Assembly: GCA_016715945.1 (NCBI GenBank)
Contig: JADJXJ010000001.1
Coordinates: 2,356,001 to 2,420,000, forward strand
Direction: 5' to 3'
DNA length: 64,000 bases
DNA from: Bacteroidota bacterium
Lineage (GTDB): Bacteria; Bacteroidota; Bacteroidia; Bacteroidales; F082
Positions 1 to 8,167 of the stretch are shown here, piece by piece. Each line of letters begins with the position of its first letter. The first letter of the stretch is position 1. The position numbers and the translations under genes are program-made. Below the pieces are notes generated by a model. It was not told the origin of the DNA. It did not search any database and saw nothing but the letters and a program-made list of their open reading frames with translations.

Positions 1-600
1 GATGAAAAAGAACAGGGTGAGCAGGTAAGGTGCAAATCTTTCGTAATGTTTCTCGCCAATGGAAGCTTTGATCACTTCGTCGCGGATAAAGATGATGAGG
101 GGTTCGAGAATGGCCTGAAATCCGCGGGGTGCATGCCTGCGCGTTTTCCTGTACATGCGGGCCACATAGAGGAAGATAAGGATAACGAGCGCAGAAGCGA
201 TGAACAGGCCGAGCACGTTCTTGGTGATCGAAAAATCAAGGGGACGGATGTATGAACCATCGGCAGCACGGCGGACAATCTTTCCTTTGAGTGCGCCCTC
301 GGTGGCAAGTTCGTAGCCTTTGTAGCTCTCGGTGCCGTGATGAAACTTTGCGCTGCTGAAAATGTGCCACTGGCCTTCGTCGTACAATATCACCGGCAAG
401 GGGATGCTCACATGGGTATGCCCTATCGAGAGGATGTGCCATTCGTAGGCGTCCACAATGTGCGAGATGATCATCTCGCCGGCATTGAAGCCCTCCTCTC
501 CGTGTCCTCCTCCTGCATAGGCATGCGGAGCGGATGAAAACAATGAGGCAAAAAGAACAAACAGATAAATCCTAACTCTCTTTATATCAAATATTTTCAT
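1..600 (-). CDS. atpB: F0F1 ATP synthase subunit a, partial (3' end beyond window)
   Basis: Membrane subunit a of the F0 sector, which forms the proton (or sodium) half-channels against the c-ring. Two hundred residues lie in the window and the reading frame is open to the edge. Residues 1-29 look like a cleavable signal peptide ending APHAYA, as in the Bacteroidetes version, which carries a periplasmic N-terminal extension (rich in His: HGEEG, HIVDAYEWHI, HTHVSIPLP). A first membrane helix lies at about 126-147, followed by a basic loop and the start of the conserved region (RGFQAILEPLIIFIRDEV). The essential Arg helix lies outside the window. A -7-like element (TAAAATTGC on the minus strand, 639-647) sits upstream. 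Family assignment is by recognition of the conserved segment. The truncation is the window edge, not a broken gene. Confidence 0.9.
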   Translation of the reverse strand, partial: MKIFDIKRVRIYLFVLFASLFSSAPHAYAGGGHGEEGFNAGEMIISHIVDAYEWHILSIGHTHVSIPLPVILYDEGQWHIFSSAKFHHGTESYKGYELATEGALKGKIVRRAADGSYIRPLDFSITKNVLGLFIASALVILIFLYVARMYRKTRRHAPRGFQAILEPLIIFIRDEVIKASIGEKHYERFAPYLLTLFFFI

Positions 601-818
601 TGTGTACAGGAGGCTTTTCGACTTACTGGTTTGAAGGTGCAATTTTACGGAAGAATTTGGAATTAGGAAAGCTAAAAATCCCAAAATGTTTGAAAAACAG
701 CCTTTTTGCCGGCATTGATGAGTGGTTTCCGGGCCGGAACAGTTAAAAATTGGCATGCCCTTGCTTTAGCCCATCAGGTTTTTGTATCTTAAGGCACTGA
801 ATCAGAAACCATTTTGCC

Positions 819-1334
819 ATGAAAAACATTTACACCCTGTTGCTGGTTTTTATTGCTGCCATTTGCGGATCGTGCAGCGGCGGACGGCCTGACGAAAGCC
901 CCGGGCAGACCGACCTGGATCGCGAGCGCGAAAAAGTGGAGAATGTCCTCGAAAAGTATATGATAGCCATCGAAAATCAGGACTTCAAAGCCATAGAAAA
1001 TATTTGGGAAAGTGGCGACAGCGCCATGTTGCTGGGCACCGACAGCGACGAACGACTGATGGGCTGGCACAGCATCCGGAATGCCTACCGCAAACAATTC
1101 GGGCTGATCAACGACACTTATATTGCTGTAAAAGATCAGTTTATACGGCTAAGCAATGACGGCAGGACGGCCTGGTTTTCGCAGCGGATGAATTACAGCT
1201 TCATGTATGAGGATAAGGCCATGAACTTCGACGGCATCCGTTTTACCGGAGTGCTCACCAAAAACGAGGACGGACAGTGGAAGATGGTGCAGGGCCACCT
1301 TTCGGTGCCTGCCCAGATCAATCTGGGTAAATAA
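819..1334 (+). CDS. SnoaL-like (NTF2-fold) lipoprotein
   Basis: A 171-residue exported protein with a hydrophobic N-terminus (residues 4-18) and a candidate lipidated Cys19 (CGSC, then SGG), so probably a lipoprotein. The mature part fits the SnoaL/DUF4440-type NTF2 fold: an opening helix (EKVENVLEKYMIAIENQDFK), the stretch AWFSQRMNYSF, and a closing GQWKMVQGHLS, which is the usual last strand of this family. Such proteins bind small ligands or act as isomerase-like domains, but no function can be assigned here. It stands alone between the divergent atpB and the convergent GH53 gene. A possible -7 element (TATCTTAAG, about 785-793) precedes it. Its family is fairly sure; its role is unknown. 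Confidence 0.75.
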   Translation: MKNIYTLLLVFIAAICGSCSGGRPDESPGQTDLDREREKVENVLEKYMIAIENQDFKAIENIWESGDSAMLLGTDSDERLMGWHSIRNAYRKQFGLINDTYIAVKDQFIRLSNDGRTAWFSQRMNYSFMYEDKAMNFDGIRFTGVLTKNEDGQWKMVQGHLSVPAQINLGK

Positions 1335-1406
1335 AGCCGCAGAAGCCGATCATTTTCATGCAGGCTTGGGAAAAATTATTTCGCCCGATCAGTGCGCCTG
1401 TTGTTC

Positions 1407-2468
1407 CTATTTCCTGAAGCAATCCATGGCAGGCAGGGCTTTGCCCTCAAAGTCCCACAAGGCCTGGTTTTCCCAGCTCGAACCATTGGTTGCTGCGGGG
1501 CCTTTGTAGCTCACCCATTCTGCACCCCAGTAGCAAAAGCCTGTGGCTCCTGCCTCCTCGGCAAGCTGCCTGATCCGGCAGACAAAGTCGCGCTGGCCCT
1601 GAGGTGTGGCCGGATATCCGGGCAGAAGCTGCTCGGGCTGGCCAATCACGTTGTGCGTATTGTCGTTCCATTGCAGGCTGAAAGGATAGGCCGTTTCGGC
1701 CACAATCACTTCGCGGCCGGTTTGGGCTTTAAGCTGGCGGATGGTCTGGCTCAAGGTTTCGAGGCTGGTGCCATGCCAATAGGGATAATAGCTCAATCCG
1801 GCCAGGTCGTAACTGATTTCGCTGAGGCGACCAAAGAACTCCGGCGCTCCGTCGATGCCGGCATAATGCAGGATTATCCTGCTTCCCGGGTTTGCTGCCC
1901 TGACCGCCGAAACTCCGGCCTGGAGCAATTGCACAAATGCCTGGTGGTTAGCCGATGAACCATCGGGCCACAAAAACCCGCCGTTGATTTCGTTGCCCAC
2001 CTGGATGTATTCGGGCCGGATCGTTTTTGTGATGCGATAGGTAAAATCGTACACACTGTCGCGAAGCGCATCGAATGGTATGCCCTGCCAGGCGGCTGGT
2101 TTTTGCTGGTTTCCCGGGTCGGCCCAGGTATCGGAGTAGTGCAGGCTTAGCATGACGCGCAGCTCAAGTTGCCGGCAGCGTTCAGCCCGACCGGCCACCA
2201 CCTGCGGCGACGAAACCGGATGTGCCTGATGATTCCAGACCCTGATTCTTATGGTGTTCACACCGGCTTTTTGCAGTGTCGCAAGCGGATCCTCGGCTTT
2301 GCCGGCACTGTTGCGGAGCACATATCCTGAGGCTTCAATATCAGGCAGAAACGACACATCTGCGCCACGCACAAACAGGTCCACTTTTTCTTCCGACCTG
2401 CGGCAGGCCGGCAACATCAGGATGCCAATGGCCAGGCTGCAGATGGCCAGCAATCGGAACATCGTCAT
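1407..2468 (-). CDS. GH53 endo-beta-1,4-galactanase lipoprotein
   Basis: Family GH53 enzymes cleave beta-1,4-galactan side chains of type I arabinogalactan and pectin by a retaining mechanism. The 353-residue protein has a lipoprotein signal (LMLPAC, Cys22). Family hallmarks follow: the opening RGADVSFLPDIE, the strand TIRIRVWNH, HYSDTWADPGNQ, the acid/base in QVGNEINGG (Glu160), and the nucleophile in IVAETAYPF (Glu258). The C-terminus (CYWGAEWVS...SWENQALWDF) is also typical. Length is normal for the catalytic domain alone. It lies 44 bases after a NAD-binding protein gene in the same direction, with no SusC/SusD pair in the window, so it is an isolated glycanase. The start could be Met1 or Met3. 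Confidence 0.92.
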   Translation of the reverse strand: MTMFRLLAICSLAIGILMLPACRRSEEKVDLFVRGADVSFLPDIEASGYVLRNSAGKAEDPLATLQKAGVNTIRIRVWNHQAHPVSSPQVVAGRAERCRQLELRVMLSLHYSDTWADPGNQQKPAAWQGIPFDALRDSVYDFTYRITKTIRPEYIQVGNEINGGFLWPDGSSANHQAFVQLLQAGVSAVRAANPGSRIILHYAGIDGAPEFFGRLSEISYDLAGLSYYPYWHGTSLETLSQTIRQLKAQTGREVIVAETAYPFSLQWNDNTHNVIGQPEQLLPGYPATPQGQRDFVCRIRQLAEEAGATGFCYWGAEWVSYKGPAATNGSSWENQALWDFEGKALPAMDCFRK

Positions 2469-2512
2469 ATCAATGGCCTGGTGAGGGCGTCGACGGTAAG
2501 TTTCAACGCTTC

Positions 2513-3403
2513 CTAGTGTGTTATCGGACTGGTTTTGAAATACTTATTGTACTTGCTGCTATCAAAAAAATAGGGTCTGTCCCACTGCGCCCTCACGTCG
2601 TACAATTCCCTGAGCACGGGCACAAACACGCCCAGCATACGCATCATCGGAGCAGGTAAGGTATTCACCCTGGCCGGTTTGTTGAGCAAGCCGGCAATCA
2701 GGGCTGTCCATTCGCGACCGGTGGGGCAATGGCTGTGGGTGGGCAGGTTCCATATCTGGTTGTATGCTTCGGGGGTATTGCCAAGCAAGGCTGTGGCCTG
2801 TGCAAGTTCAGGCGCATAGCCCATGTTGTGGGGCATATCGGCATTGCAGATCCACTGGGCTGCCTTGCCTTTGGCCAGGTTGTCGTACACCATGATCATG
2901 AGCATGCTCGTTTGTTTCATGGGACCAAAAAAATCGGGTGAGCGCACAATCATGGCATCAAGCTTGCCTTTGTCCACCAGGCCTTGGATGTACATATCCA
3001 CAAAAGCCCTCACCTCACCCTTTTTGCTTGAGGGTTTGATGGGGGTTTGCTCGGTTATCTGCCCGAAATGAGCCGGATCGAGGGCATACACGTTGTCGAA
3101 AAACACCAGTTTACACTTGTGCATCATGCAAGCCTCGGCCACATTGCGGATGAGCACCGGCCAATATTTCTGCCACACGCTTGTTTTGTATTCCAGCCCG
3201 ACGGTGAGGTAGCAGATGCTGCTGCCCTCGACAGCCATTCTGGCTTCGGCCGCATTGGTCAGGTCGGCCCGGTGGAGCATATCGGTGGGGTTAACCTTGC
3301 GGGGATTGCGGCCCACAAGCCGGATGTTTCCGGTGAAAGAGGTCAGGTGAATGGCCAGGGAGGTTCCGATGGGACCACCGGCGCCCAGAATGGTCTGTGT
3401 CAT
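2513..3403 (-). CDS. NAD(P)-binding Rossmann / epimerase-like protein
   Basis: A 296-residue short-chain-type Rossmann protein. The N-terminus carries the dinucleotide-binding loop (ILGAGGPIGTSLA, residues 5-17), followed by LVGRNPRKV at the end of the second strand, which suggests NADP preference, and by CYLTVGLEY and LVFFDNVYAL. It resembles the extended-SDR/NmrA-like family of NAD-dependent epimerases, but the classic YxxxK pair is not evident, so catalytic activity is uncertain. No signal peptide, so cytoplasmic. It lies between yraN (33 bases upstream) and the GH53 gene in a leftward series. The substrate cannot be told from sequence. Confidence 0.75.
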   Translation of the reverse strand: MTQTILGAGGPIGTSLAIHLTSFTGNIRLVGRNPRKVNPTDMLHRADLTNAAEARMAVEGSSICYLTVGLEYKTSVWQKYWPVLIRNVAEACMMHKCKLVFFDNVYALDPAHFGQITEQTPIKPSSKKGEVRAFVDMYIQGLVDKGKLDAMIVRSPDFFGPMKQTSMLMIMVYDNLAKGKAAQWICNADMPHNMGYAPELAQATALLGNTPEAYNQIWNLPTHSHCPTGREWTALIAGLLNKPARVNTLPAPMMRMLGVFVPVLRELYDVRAQWDRPYFFDSSKYNKYFKTSPITH

Positions 3404-3436
3404 AACTTAGGATTGGATTGATTGCATCTGATTGAT

Positions 3437-3799
3437 TTACAAAGTGGGATAGAAAGCATCTTCGATATGATGTACGGTTTTGCCCTGTGGGCTGATGATG
3501 ACCGAGATGATGTCGAAGCGGGTGTCGAGGTTCAGGTCGTGCTTCATGATGTAGGCTTCGGCAGCCCGGATAAGGATACGCTGTTTGGCTTTGTTGACGG
3601 CAAATTCGGGCTCACCATACCAGTTTGTGGCCCTGGTTTTCACCTCGATGATCACCAGGGTATCCTTGTCGCGGGCGATGATGTCGATTTCGTCGCGTCC
3701 GAAACGCCAATTGGTCTCCAGAATTTCGTAATCCATCGCCCTAAGATGTTTGAGGGCCATTTCTTCCCCGGTTTTGCCGAGGTCGTTGTGTTCGGCCAT
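3437..3799 (-). CDS. yraN: YraN/UPF0102 family endonuclease-like protein
   Basis: A 120-residue protein of the UPF0102 family, a small PD-(D/E)XK nuclease-fold protein found in most bacteria. The family signature is plain: G..GE..A..HL near residues 9-20, then ETNWRFGRDEIDII (active-site Asp), and LVIIEVKTR (the E-x-K part), followed by the AVNKAKQRILIRAAEAY helix. It is thought to act in DNA recombination or repair, but its physiological role is not settled. It sits between ldcA-like and Rossmann-protein genes, transcribed leftward. Length is normal. Confidence 0.9.
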   Translation of the reverse strand: MAEHNDLGKTGEEMALKHLRAMDYEILETNWRFGRDEIDIIARDKDTLVIIEVKTRATNWYGEPEFAVNKAKQRILIRAAEAYIMKHDLNLDTRFDIISVIISPQGKTVHHIEDAFYPTL

Positions 3800-3875
3800 G
3801 AGTAAAGAAAATGGGGAGTTTGGTTGTTACAAAATGAAAAGTCTTCCTTGCCACAAAGCTATAAAAAAATTCAGG

Positions 3876-4781
3876 TTAGTCCAAGCCAGCATAATTCAAT
3901 GTGGCCCCATCGAGGTTTACCGAAAGCCGGACTTTGGCACCCAGCAAAAGGGGCTGTTGCTGACTGATATGTCCGGCCGGAAAGCCAAAGCAAACGGGAT
4001 AATGGTAGGCATCGGTGTGCTGGCGGATGATTTCTTCGGCTGTGCAGCCAAAGGGTATGTGGTTGTCTTTCATATCTGTAAATGCGCCAACCACCAGGCC
4101 GGCCAGTGGGGCCAGCAGGCCGGCACGCTTCAGCGAAAGCACCATGCGGTCAATGTGGTAAAGGTATTCGTCCACGTCCTCGATGAACAGGATTGTTCCT
4201 TCAGGGTCGGGCAAAGTGCGCGAGCCTTTCAGGGCATAAAGTATCGAAAGATTGCCTCCCGCAAGTATGCCTTCGGCAGTTCCGCAACGGTTAAGCTCGT
4301 GGACCGGTATGGCTGTGCCTTGCGGCTTGTGTTCGAGAAACTGCCGAAGCAGGTGGAATGCAGGTGCATCGTCGGGTCCGAAATTGAACGGCATGGGGGC
4401 ATGCAGGCTTGCCAGACCCAATGCCTGAAGCCTGGCATGAAACACAGTGATATCCGAAAAACCCACCAGCCATTTTGGCCGCTCGTACAAAATCCCGAAG
4501 TCTATTTCGTCCACAATGCGCAGGCTGCCATAACCTCCGCGTGTGCAAAAAACGGCCTTCACCGTTGGGTCGTCTATCATTGCCTGCAAATGCCGGGCAC
4601 GCTGTGCATCAGTTCCGCCAAACTGATGATGACGGGCAAAACATACCTCGTCGGTTCTGACTTTCCAGCCGGAATCGGAAGCAAAACGGATAAAATGCGA
4701 CACTTCGGCCGGTGCAACGAACCGTGCCGGCGAAACCAGGGCAACAGTATCGCCCTTTTGGAGCGGGGGTGGCAATATCAT
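3876..4781 (-). CDS. ldcA: LD-carboxypeptidase (peptidase family S66)
   Basis: Cytoplasmic muropeptide LD-carboxypeptidase, which removes the terminal D-Ala from recycled tetrapeptides. The 301-residue protein shows the family S66 triad: Ser86 in TRGGYGS, Glu201 in LFIEDVDEY, and His271 in GFPAGHI. The N-terminal KGDTVALVSPA and the LVGFSDIT stretch are also characteristic. No signal peptide, consistent with a cytosolic recycling enzyme. Its start lies only 15 bases from the metG -7 box on the opposite strand, so the two genes are divergent with overlapping control regions. It begins the leftward series yraN, Rossmann protein, GH53. Substrate range within S66 (including microcin-immunity-like MccF) is not decided by sequence, though LdcA is the likeliest. 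Confidence 0.9.
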   Translation of the reverse strand: MILPPPLQKGDTVALVSPARFVAPAEVSHFIRFASDSGWKVRTDEVCFARHHQFGGTDAQRARHLQAMIDDPTVKAVFCTRGGYGSLRIVDEIDFGILYERPKWLVGFSDITVFHARLQALGLASLHAPMPFNFGPDDAPAFHLLRQFLEHKPQGTAIPVHELNRCGTAEGILAGGNLSILYALKGSRTLPDPEGTILFIEDVDEYLYHIDRMVLSLKRAGLLAPLAGLVVGAFTDMKDNHIPFGCTAEEIIRQHTDAYHYPVCFGFPAGHISQQQPLLLGAKVRLSVNLDGATLNYAGLD

Positions 4782-4795
4782 TGGAGGCTATTCTC

Positions 4796-4804
4796 TACCT
4801 TTGC
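4796..4804 (+). promoter_or_regulatory. metG promoter, -7 box
   Basis: TACCTTTGC fits the Bacteroidetes -7 consensus TAnnTTTG. The predicted transcription start (about 4807) lies after the longest possible metG start (4801), so translation must begin at the ATG at 4837, giving a leader of about 30 bases. No convincing -33 element is seen. Confidence 0.65.
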
Positions 4805-4836
4805 AAAAATTTTCCAATAACCTCATTCTTTGCAGA

Positions 4837-6900
4837 ATGGAAACCAAAAGTAAACAATTCCGGCGCTACACCGTGACTTCGGCCCTGCCCTACGCCAATG
4901 GTCCCATCCACATCGGGCACCTGGCCGGGGTGTATGTGCCGGCCGACATCTACGTGCGTTACCTCAGGCTCAAAGGCGAAGAAGTGCTTTTTATCGGCGG
5001 CAGCGACGAGCACGGGGTGCCCATCACCATCAAAGCACGCCAGCAAGGTGTGAGCCCGCAGGAAGTAGTGGACAAATACCACAACATCATCAAAGCGTCG
5101 TTTGAAGAATTCGGTATTTCGTTCGATGTATATTCGCGCACTTCGGCCCCAATCCACCACCAGACGGCCGCCGATTTTTTCAGCAGGCTTTACGAAAAAG
5201 GGGTGTTTATCGAGCAGTCGTCGCAGCAGTATTTCGATGAGGAAGCAGGGCAGTTTCTGGCCGACCGTTATATCACCGGCACCTGTCCACATTGCAGTTT
5301 CGAGAAGGCCTACGGTGACCAGTGCGAGCGCTGCGGCACCTCGCTCAGTCCGCTCGATCTCATCAATCCGCGCTCGGCCCTGAGTGGCAATGCGCCTGTG
5401 CTCAAAGAAACAAAACACTGGTATCTGCCCCTCGACAAGGCCGAACCCTGGCTGCGCGAATGGATACTGGAGGGCCACAAAGACGACTGGAAAACAAATG
5501 TGTACGGCCAGTGCAAATCGTGGATCGACCAGGGTTTGCAGCCCAGGGCGGTAACCCGCGACCTCGACTGGGGTGTGAAAGTGCCTTTGCCCGGCACCGA
5601 AGGCAAAGTATTGTATGTGTGGTTCGACGCACCTATCGGCTACATCTCGGCCACCCGCGAATGGGCACAGACACAGGGCAAAGACTGGGAGCCCTGGTGG
5701 AAAAACGACGACACCAAGCTGGTGCATTTCATCGGCAAGGACAATATCGTGTTTCACTGCATCATTTTCCCTTTCATGCTTCGCAGCGAGGGCAGTTTCA
5801 TCCTGCCCGACAATGTGCCGGCCAACGAATTTCTGAACCTCGAAAACGACAAGATCTCCACCTCGCGCAACTGGGCCGTATGGCTGCACGAATACCTGAA
5901 CGACTTTCCGGGAAAGCAGGATGTGCTGCGCTACGTGCTCACCGCCAATGCGCCCGAAACCAAAGACAGCGATTTTACCTGGAAAGACTTTCAGGCACGC
6001 AACAACAGCGAGCTGCTGGCCATCTACGGCAATTTTGTGAACCGCACACTGGTGCTCACCCAAAAATATTTCGGCGGCACCGTGCCCCAGCCCCAGGCCC
6101 TCAGCGACACGGATAAGGAGCTGCTTGCTGCCATACGAAACACCGCCGCAAACATTGGCCAAAGCATAGAGAACTACCGTTTCCGCGAAGCGCTCAACGA
6201 GCTGATGAACCTGGCACGGGCCGGCAACAAATACCTCACCGACAACGAACCCTGGAAACTCATCAAAACAGATGCCGGAAGGGTGCAGACCATACTTTAC
6301 GTATCGCTGCAGGTGGTGGCCGGTCTGATGCTGCTCAGCGAACCTTTCCTGCCTTTCAGTGCACAAAAGTTGTCGGGCATGATCCGCCTTAAACTCAGCA
6401 AATGGCAGGACGCTGAAGCCGCAGAGCTGTTGCCTGCCGGACATGTGCTGGGCGAACCGGGCTACCTCTTCGAAAAAATTGAAGACGCAGCCATTGAGGC
6501 TCAGGTGAACAAACTGCTCGAAACCCGCAAAGCCAACGAACAAAAGACAGCCCCGGCTGTGAAGCCTCAGAAAGAACCGATCAGCTACGACGACTTTGCA
6601 CGCATGGACATCCGCACAGCCGTGATCGAACATGCCGAAAGTGTGCCCAAAGCCAAAAAACTGCTCAAACTGACCGTAAACACCGGCATCGACCGGCGAA
6701 TCATCGTCAGTGGTATTGCCGAGCACTACAAACCCGAAGAAATCATCGGCAAAAAAGTGGTGATGCTGGTCAACATGGCCCCACGCGAAATTCGCGGAAT
6801 CCTGTCGCAGGGCATGATCCTGATGGCCGAAAACAACGAAGGTAAACTCTGTTTTGTGTCACCCACCGAGGACTTTCATCCCGGAAGCGAAGTAAAATAG
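4837..6900 (+). CDS. metG: methionyl-tRNA synthetase
   Basis: Class I synthetase that charges tRNA-Met and the initiator tRNA. From the ATG at 4837 it has 687 residues. The HIGH motif is at 25-28 (NGPIHIGHLAG), the zinc knuckle uses Cys150, Cys153, Cys163 and Cys166, and the KMSKS loop appears as KISTS at 339-343. The anticodon-binding helical domain follows. Residues of about 590-687 form the C-terminal EMAP/Trbp111 tRNA-binding domain (FARMDIRTAVIEHAESVPKAKKL...), also used for dimerisation. The start was moved inward because the -7 box at 4796-4804 overlaps the longer start. The transaldolase gene begins 11 bases after the stop, so the two are probably cotranscribed. Confidence 0.97.
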   Translation: METKSKQFRRYTVTSALPYANGPIHIGHLAGVYVPADIYVRYLRLKGEEVLFIGGSDEHGVPITIKARQQGVSPQEVVDKYHNIIKASFEEFGISFDVYSRTSAPIHHQTAADFFSRLYEKGVFIEQSSQQYFDEEAGQFLADRYITGTCPHCSFEKAYGDQCERCGTSLSPLDLINPRSALSGNAPVLKETKHWYLPLDKAEPWLREWILEGHKDDWKTNVYGQCKSWIDQGLQPRAVTRDLDWGVKVPLPGTEGKVLYVWFDAPIGYISATREWAQTQGKDWEPWWKNDDTKLVHFIGKDNIVFHCIIFPFMLRSEGSFILPDNVPANEFLNLENDKISTSRNWAVWLHEYLNDFPGKQDVLRYVLTANAPETKDSDFTWKDFQARNNSELLAIYGNFVNRTLVLTQKYFGGTVPQPQALSDTDKELLAAIRNTAANIGQSIENYRFREALNELMNLARAGNKYLTDNEPWKLIKTDAGRVQTILYVSLQVVAGLMLLSEPFLPFSAQKLSGMIRLKLSKWQDAEAAELLPAGHVLGEPGYLFEKIEDAAIEAQVNKLLETRKANEQKTAPAVKPQKEPISYDDFARMDIRTAVIEHAESVPKAKKLLKLTVNTGIDRRIIVSGIAEHYKPEEIIGKKVVMLVNMAPREIRGILSQGMILMAENNEGKLCFVSPTEDFHPGSEVK

Positions 6901-6911
6901 CCACATATCCC

Positions 6912-7877
6912 ATGGAAAACGCACTCGAACAACTCAGGCGATACACCCGGGTGGTAGCCGATACAGGCGATTTTGAAAGCATGCGCATCTATCAGCCCGA
7001 AGATGCCACCACCAACCCTTCGCTCATCCTGCAATCGGCTGCCGATGAGCGGTATGCCCATCTGGTTGACGAAGCTGTGGCGGCAGCCCGAAAAATGAAT
7101 ACCCCCAGGGAGGCCCGTCTGGCCGCCTGCCTCGACATGCTGGCCGTGAATTTTGGCCTCGAAATTCTGAAGATTGTCCCCGGCAGGGTCTCAACAGAGG
7201 TGGATGCACGGCTTTCGTTCGACAGCCAGGCCACCATTGCCAAGGCCCGCCACCTCATTGCGTTGTACGAAGCAGCTGGTTTTGACCGCCAGCGCATCCT
7301 GATCAAGATTGCCTCCACCTGGGAAGGCATCAGGGCAGCCGAAGTGCTCGAAAAGGAAGGCATACACACCAACCTGACCCTGCTCTTTTCAAAGATTCAG
7401 GCGGTGGCTTGTGCCGAAGCCGGGGTGCAGCTCATCTCGCCCTTCGTAGGACGAATTCTCGACTGGTACAAAGCTTTCCGCAAGGTGGATCACATTCCCG
7501 CCGAAGAAGATCCCGGTGTGATCTCGGTGACCGAAATCTTCAACTATTACAAGCACTTCGGCTATCGCACCGAAGTGATGGGGGCAAGTTTCCGCAACAG
7601 TGGCGAAATACTGGCCCTTGCCGGATGCGACCTGCTTACCATTGCCCCGTCGTTGCTGGCCGAACTGCAACAGATGAACACAGCTGTGGAGCCAAAGTTG
7701 GATGCCTCGCGCGCTAAATCGATGCCTGTTGAACGCATGGCGGCCGACGAAAAACACTTCAGGTGGCTGCTCAACGAAGATGCCATGGCTACCGAAAAAC
7801 TTGCTGAGGGTATCCGTCGGTTTGCCGCCGACACCCGCAAGCTGGAACAAATGGTCGAGCCGCGTTTGTTTGCATGA
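6912..7877 (+). CDS. tal: transaldolase (TalB type)
   Basis: Pentose-phosphate pathway enzyme that moves a dihydroxyacetone unit from sedoheptulose-7-phosphate to glyceraldehyde-3-phosphate. The 321-residue protein is full length for the class I TalB/TalA branch. It shows DATTNPSLIL (31-40), the Schiff-base Lys132 in ILIKIASTWEGI, and GIHTNLTLLFS followed by ISPFVGRILDW. Conserved MGASFRNSGEI lies towards the C-terminus. It lies 11 bases downstream of metG. No separate promoter is seen. Cytoplasmic; well-defined family. Confidence 0.96.
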   Translation: MENALEQLRRYTRVVADTGDFESMRIYQPEDATTNPSLILQSAADERYAHLVDEAVAAARKMNTPREARLAACLDMLAVNFGLEILKIVPGRVSTEVDARLSFDSQATIAKARHLIALYEAAGFDRQRILIKIASTWEGIRAAEVLEKEGIHTNLTLLFSKIQAVACAEAGVQLISPFVGRILDWYKAFRKVDHIPAEEDPGVISVTEIFNYYKHFGYRTEVMGASFRNSGEILALAGCDLLTIAPSLLAELQQMNTAVEPKLDASRAKSMPVERMAADEKHFRWLLNEDAMATEKLAEGIRRFAADTRKLEQMVEPRLFA

Positions 7878-7883
7878 TGCCTT

Positions 7884-7916
7884 TTTGCTGAAACTTGCAA
7901 AATTGCTTACCTTTGC
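7884..7916 (+). promoter_or_regulatory. tRNA-Arg promoter (-33/-7)
   Basis: TTTG at 7884-7887 and TACCTTTGC at 7908-7916 are separated by 20 bases, a near-perfect Bacteroidetes promoter. The predicted start (about 7919) lies a few bases before the mature tRNA at 7926. Confidence 0.8.
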
Positions 7917-7925
7917 AGCCTGTCT

Positions 7926-7997
7926 GGCCCCATAGTTCAAGGGATAGAACGGAAGTTTCCTAAACTTTAAATCCAGGTTCGAGTCCTGGTGGGGCTA
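7926..7997 (+). tRNA. tRNA-Arg (anticodon CCT)
   Basis: A 72-base cloverleaf read by eye. The acceptor stem GGCCCCA pairs with TGGGGCT (one G-U at the end), then discriminator A. The D stem is GTTC/GAAC. The anticodon stem GAAGT/ACTTT has loop TTCCTAA, so the anticodon is CCT, decoding AGG. The T arm is CCAGG-TTCGAGT-CCTGG. The CCA end is not encoded (the sequence continues CAAG). It has its own promoter and terminator. Confidence 0.93.
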
Positions 7998-8005
7998 CAA
8001 GAAAT

Positions 8006-8027
8006 GCCGCCGGTGTGCGGCTTTTTT
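8006..8027 (+). terminator. tRNA-Arg terminator
   Basis: GCCGC and GCGGC form a short GC hairpin with a six-base loop, followed directly by six T residues. It lies nine bases after the tRNA. Confidence 0.75.
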
Positions 8028-8132
8028 GTTTAGTCATCCTGCCACAGCGAGCCGATGAATCACACCGGCTGTCCGGCAATCGTACATAACTACACAGCCT
8101 ACACCTTATATATATGACTCACCGAAAAAATT

Positions 8133-8141
8133 TACTTTTGC
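8133..8141 (+). promoter_or_regulatory. topA promoter, -7 box
   Basis: TACTTTTGC matches TAnnTTTG. It lies between the longest possible topA start (8114) and the ATG at 8168, which supports the inner start with a leader of about 24 bases. Confidence 0.65.
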
Positions 8142-8167
8142 CCCCGATTTATCCCCTTACTCAACCC

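Noticed and set aside
4795..6726. 643-codon open frame on the minus strand
   Set aside because: It lies wholly antisense to metG, has no recognisable domain, and is His/Val/Phe-rich in the way expected of the complement of a GC-rich coding region.
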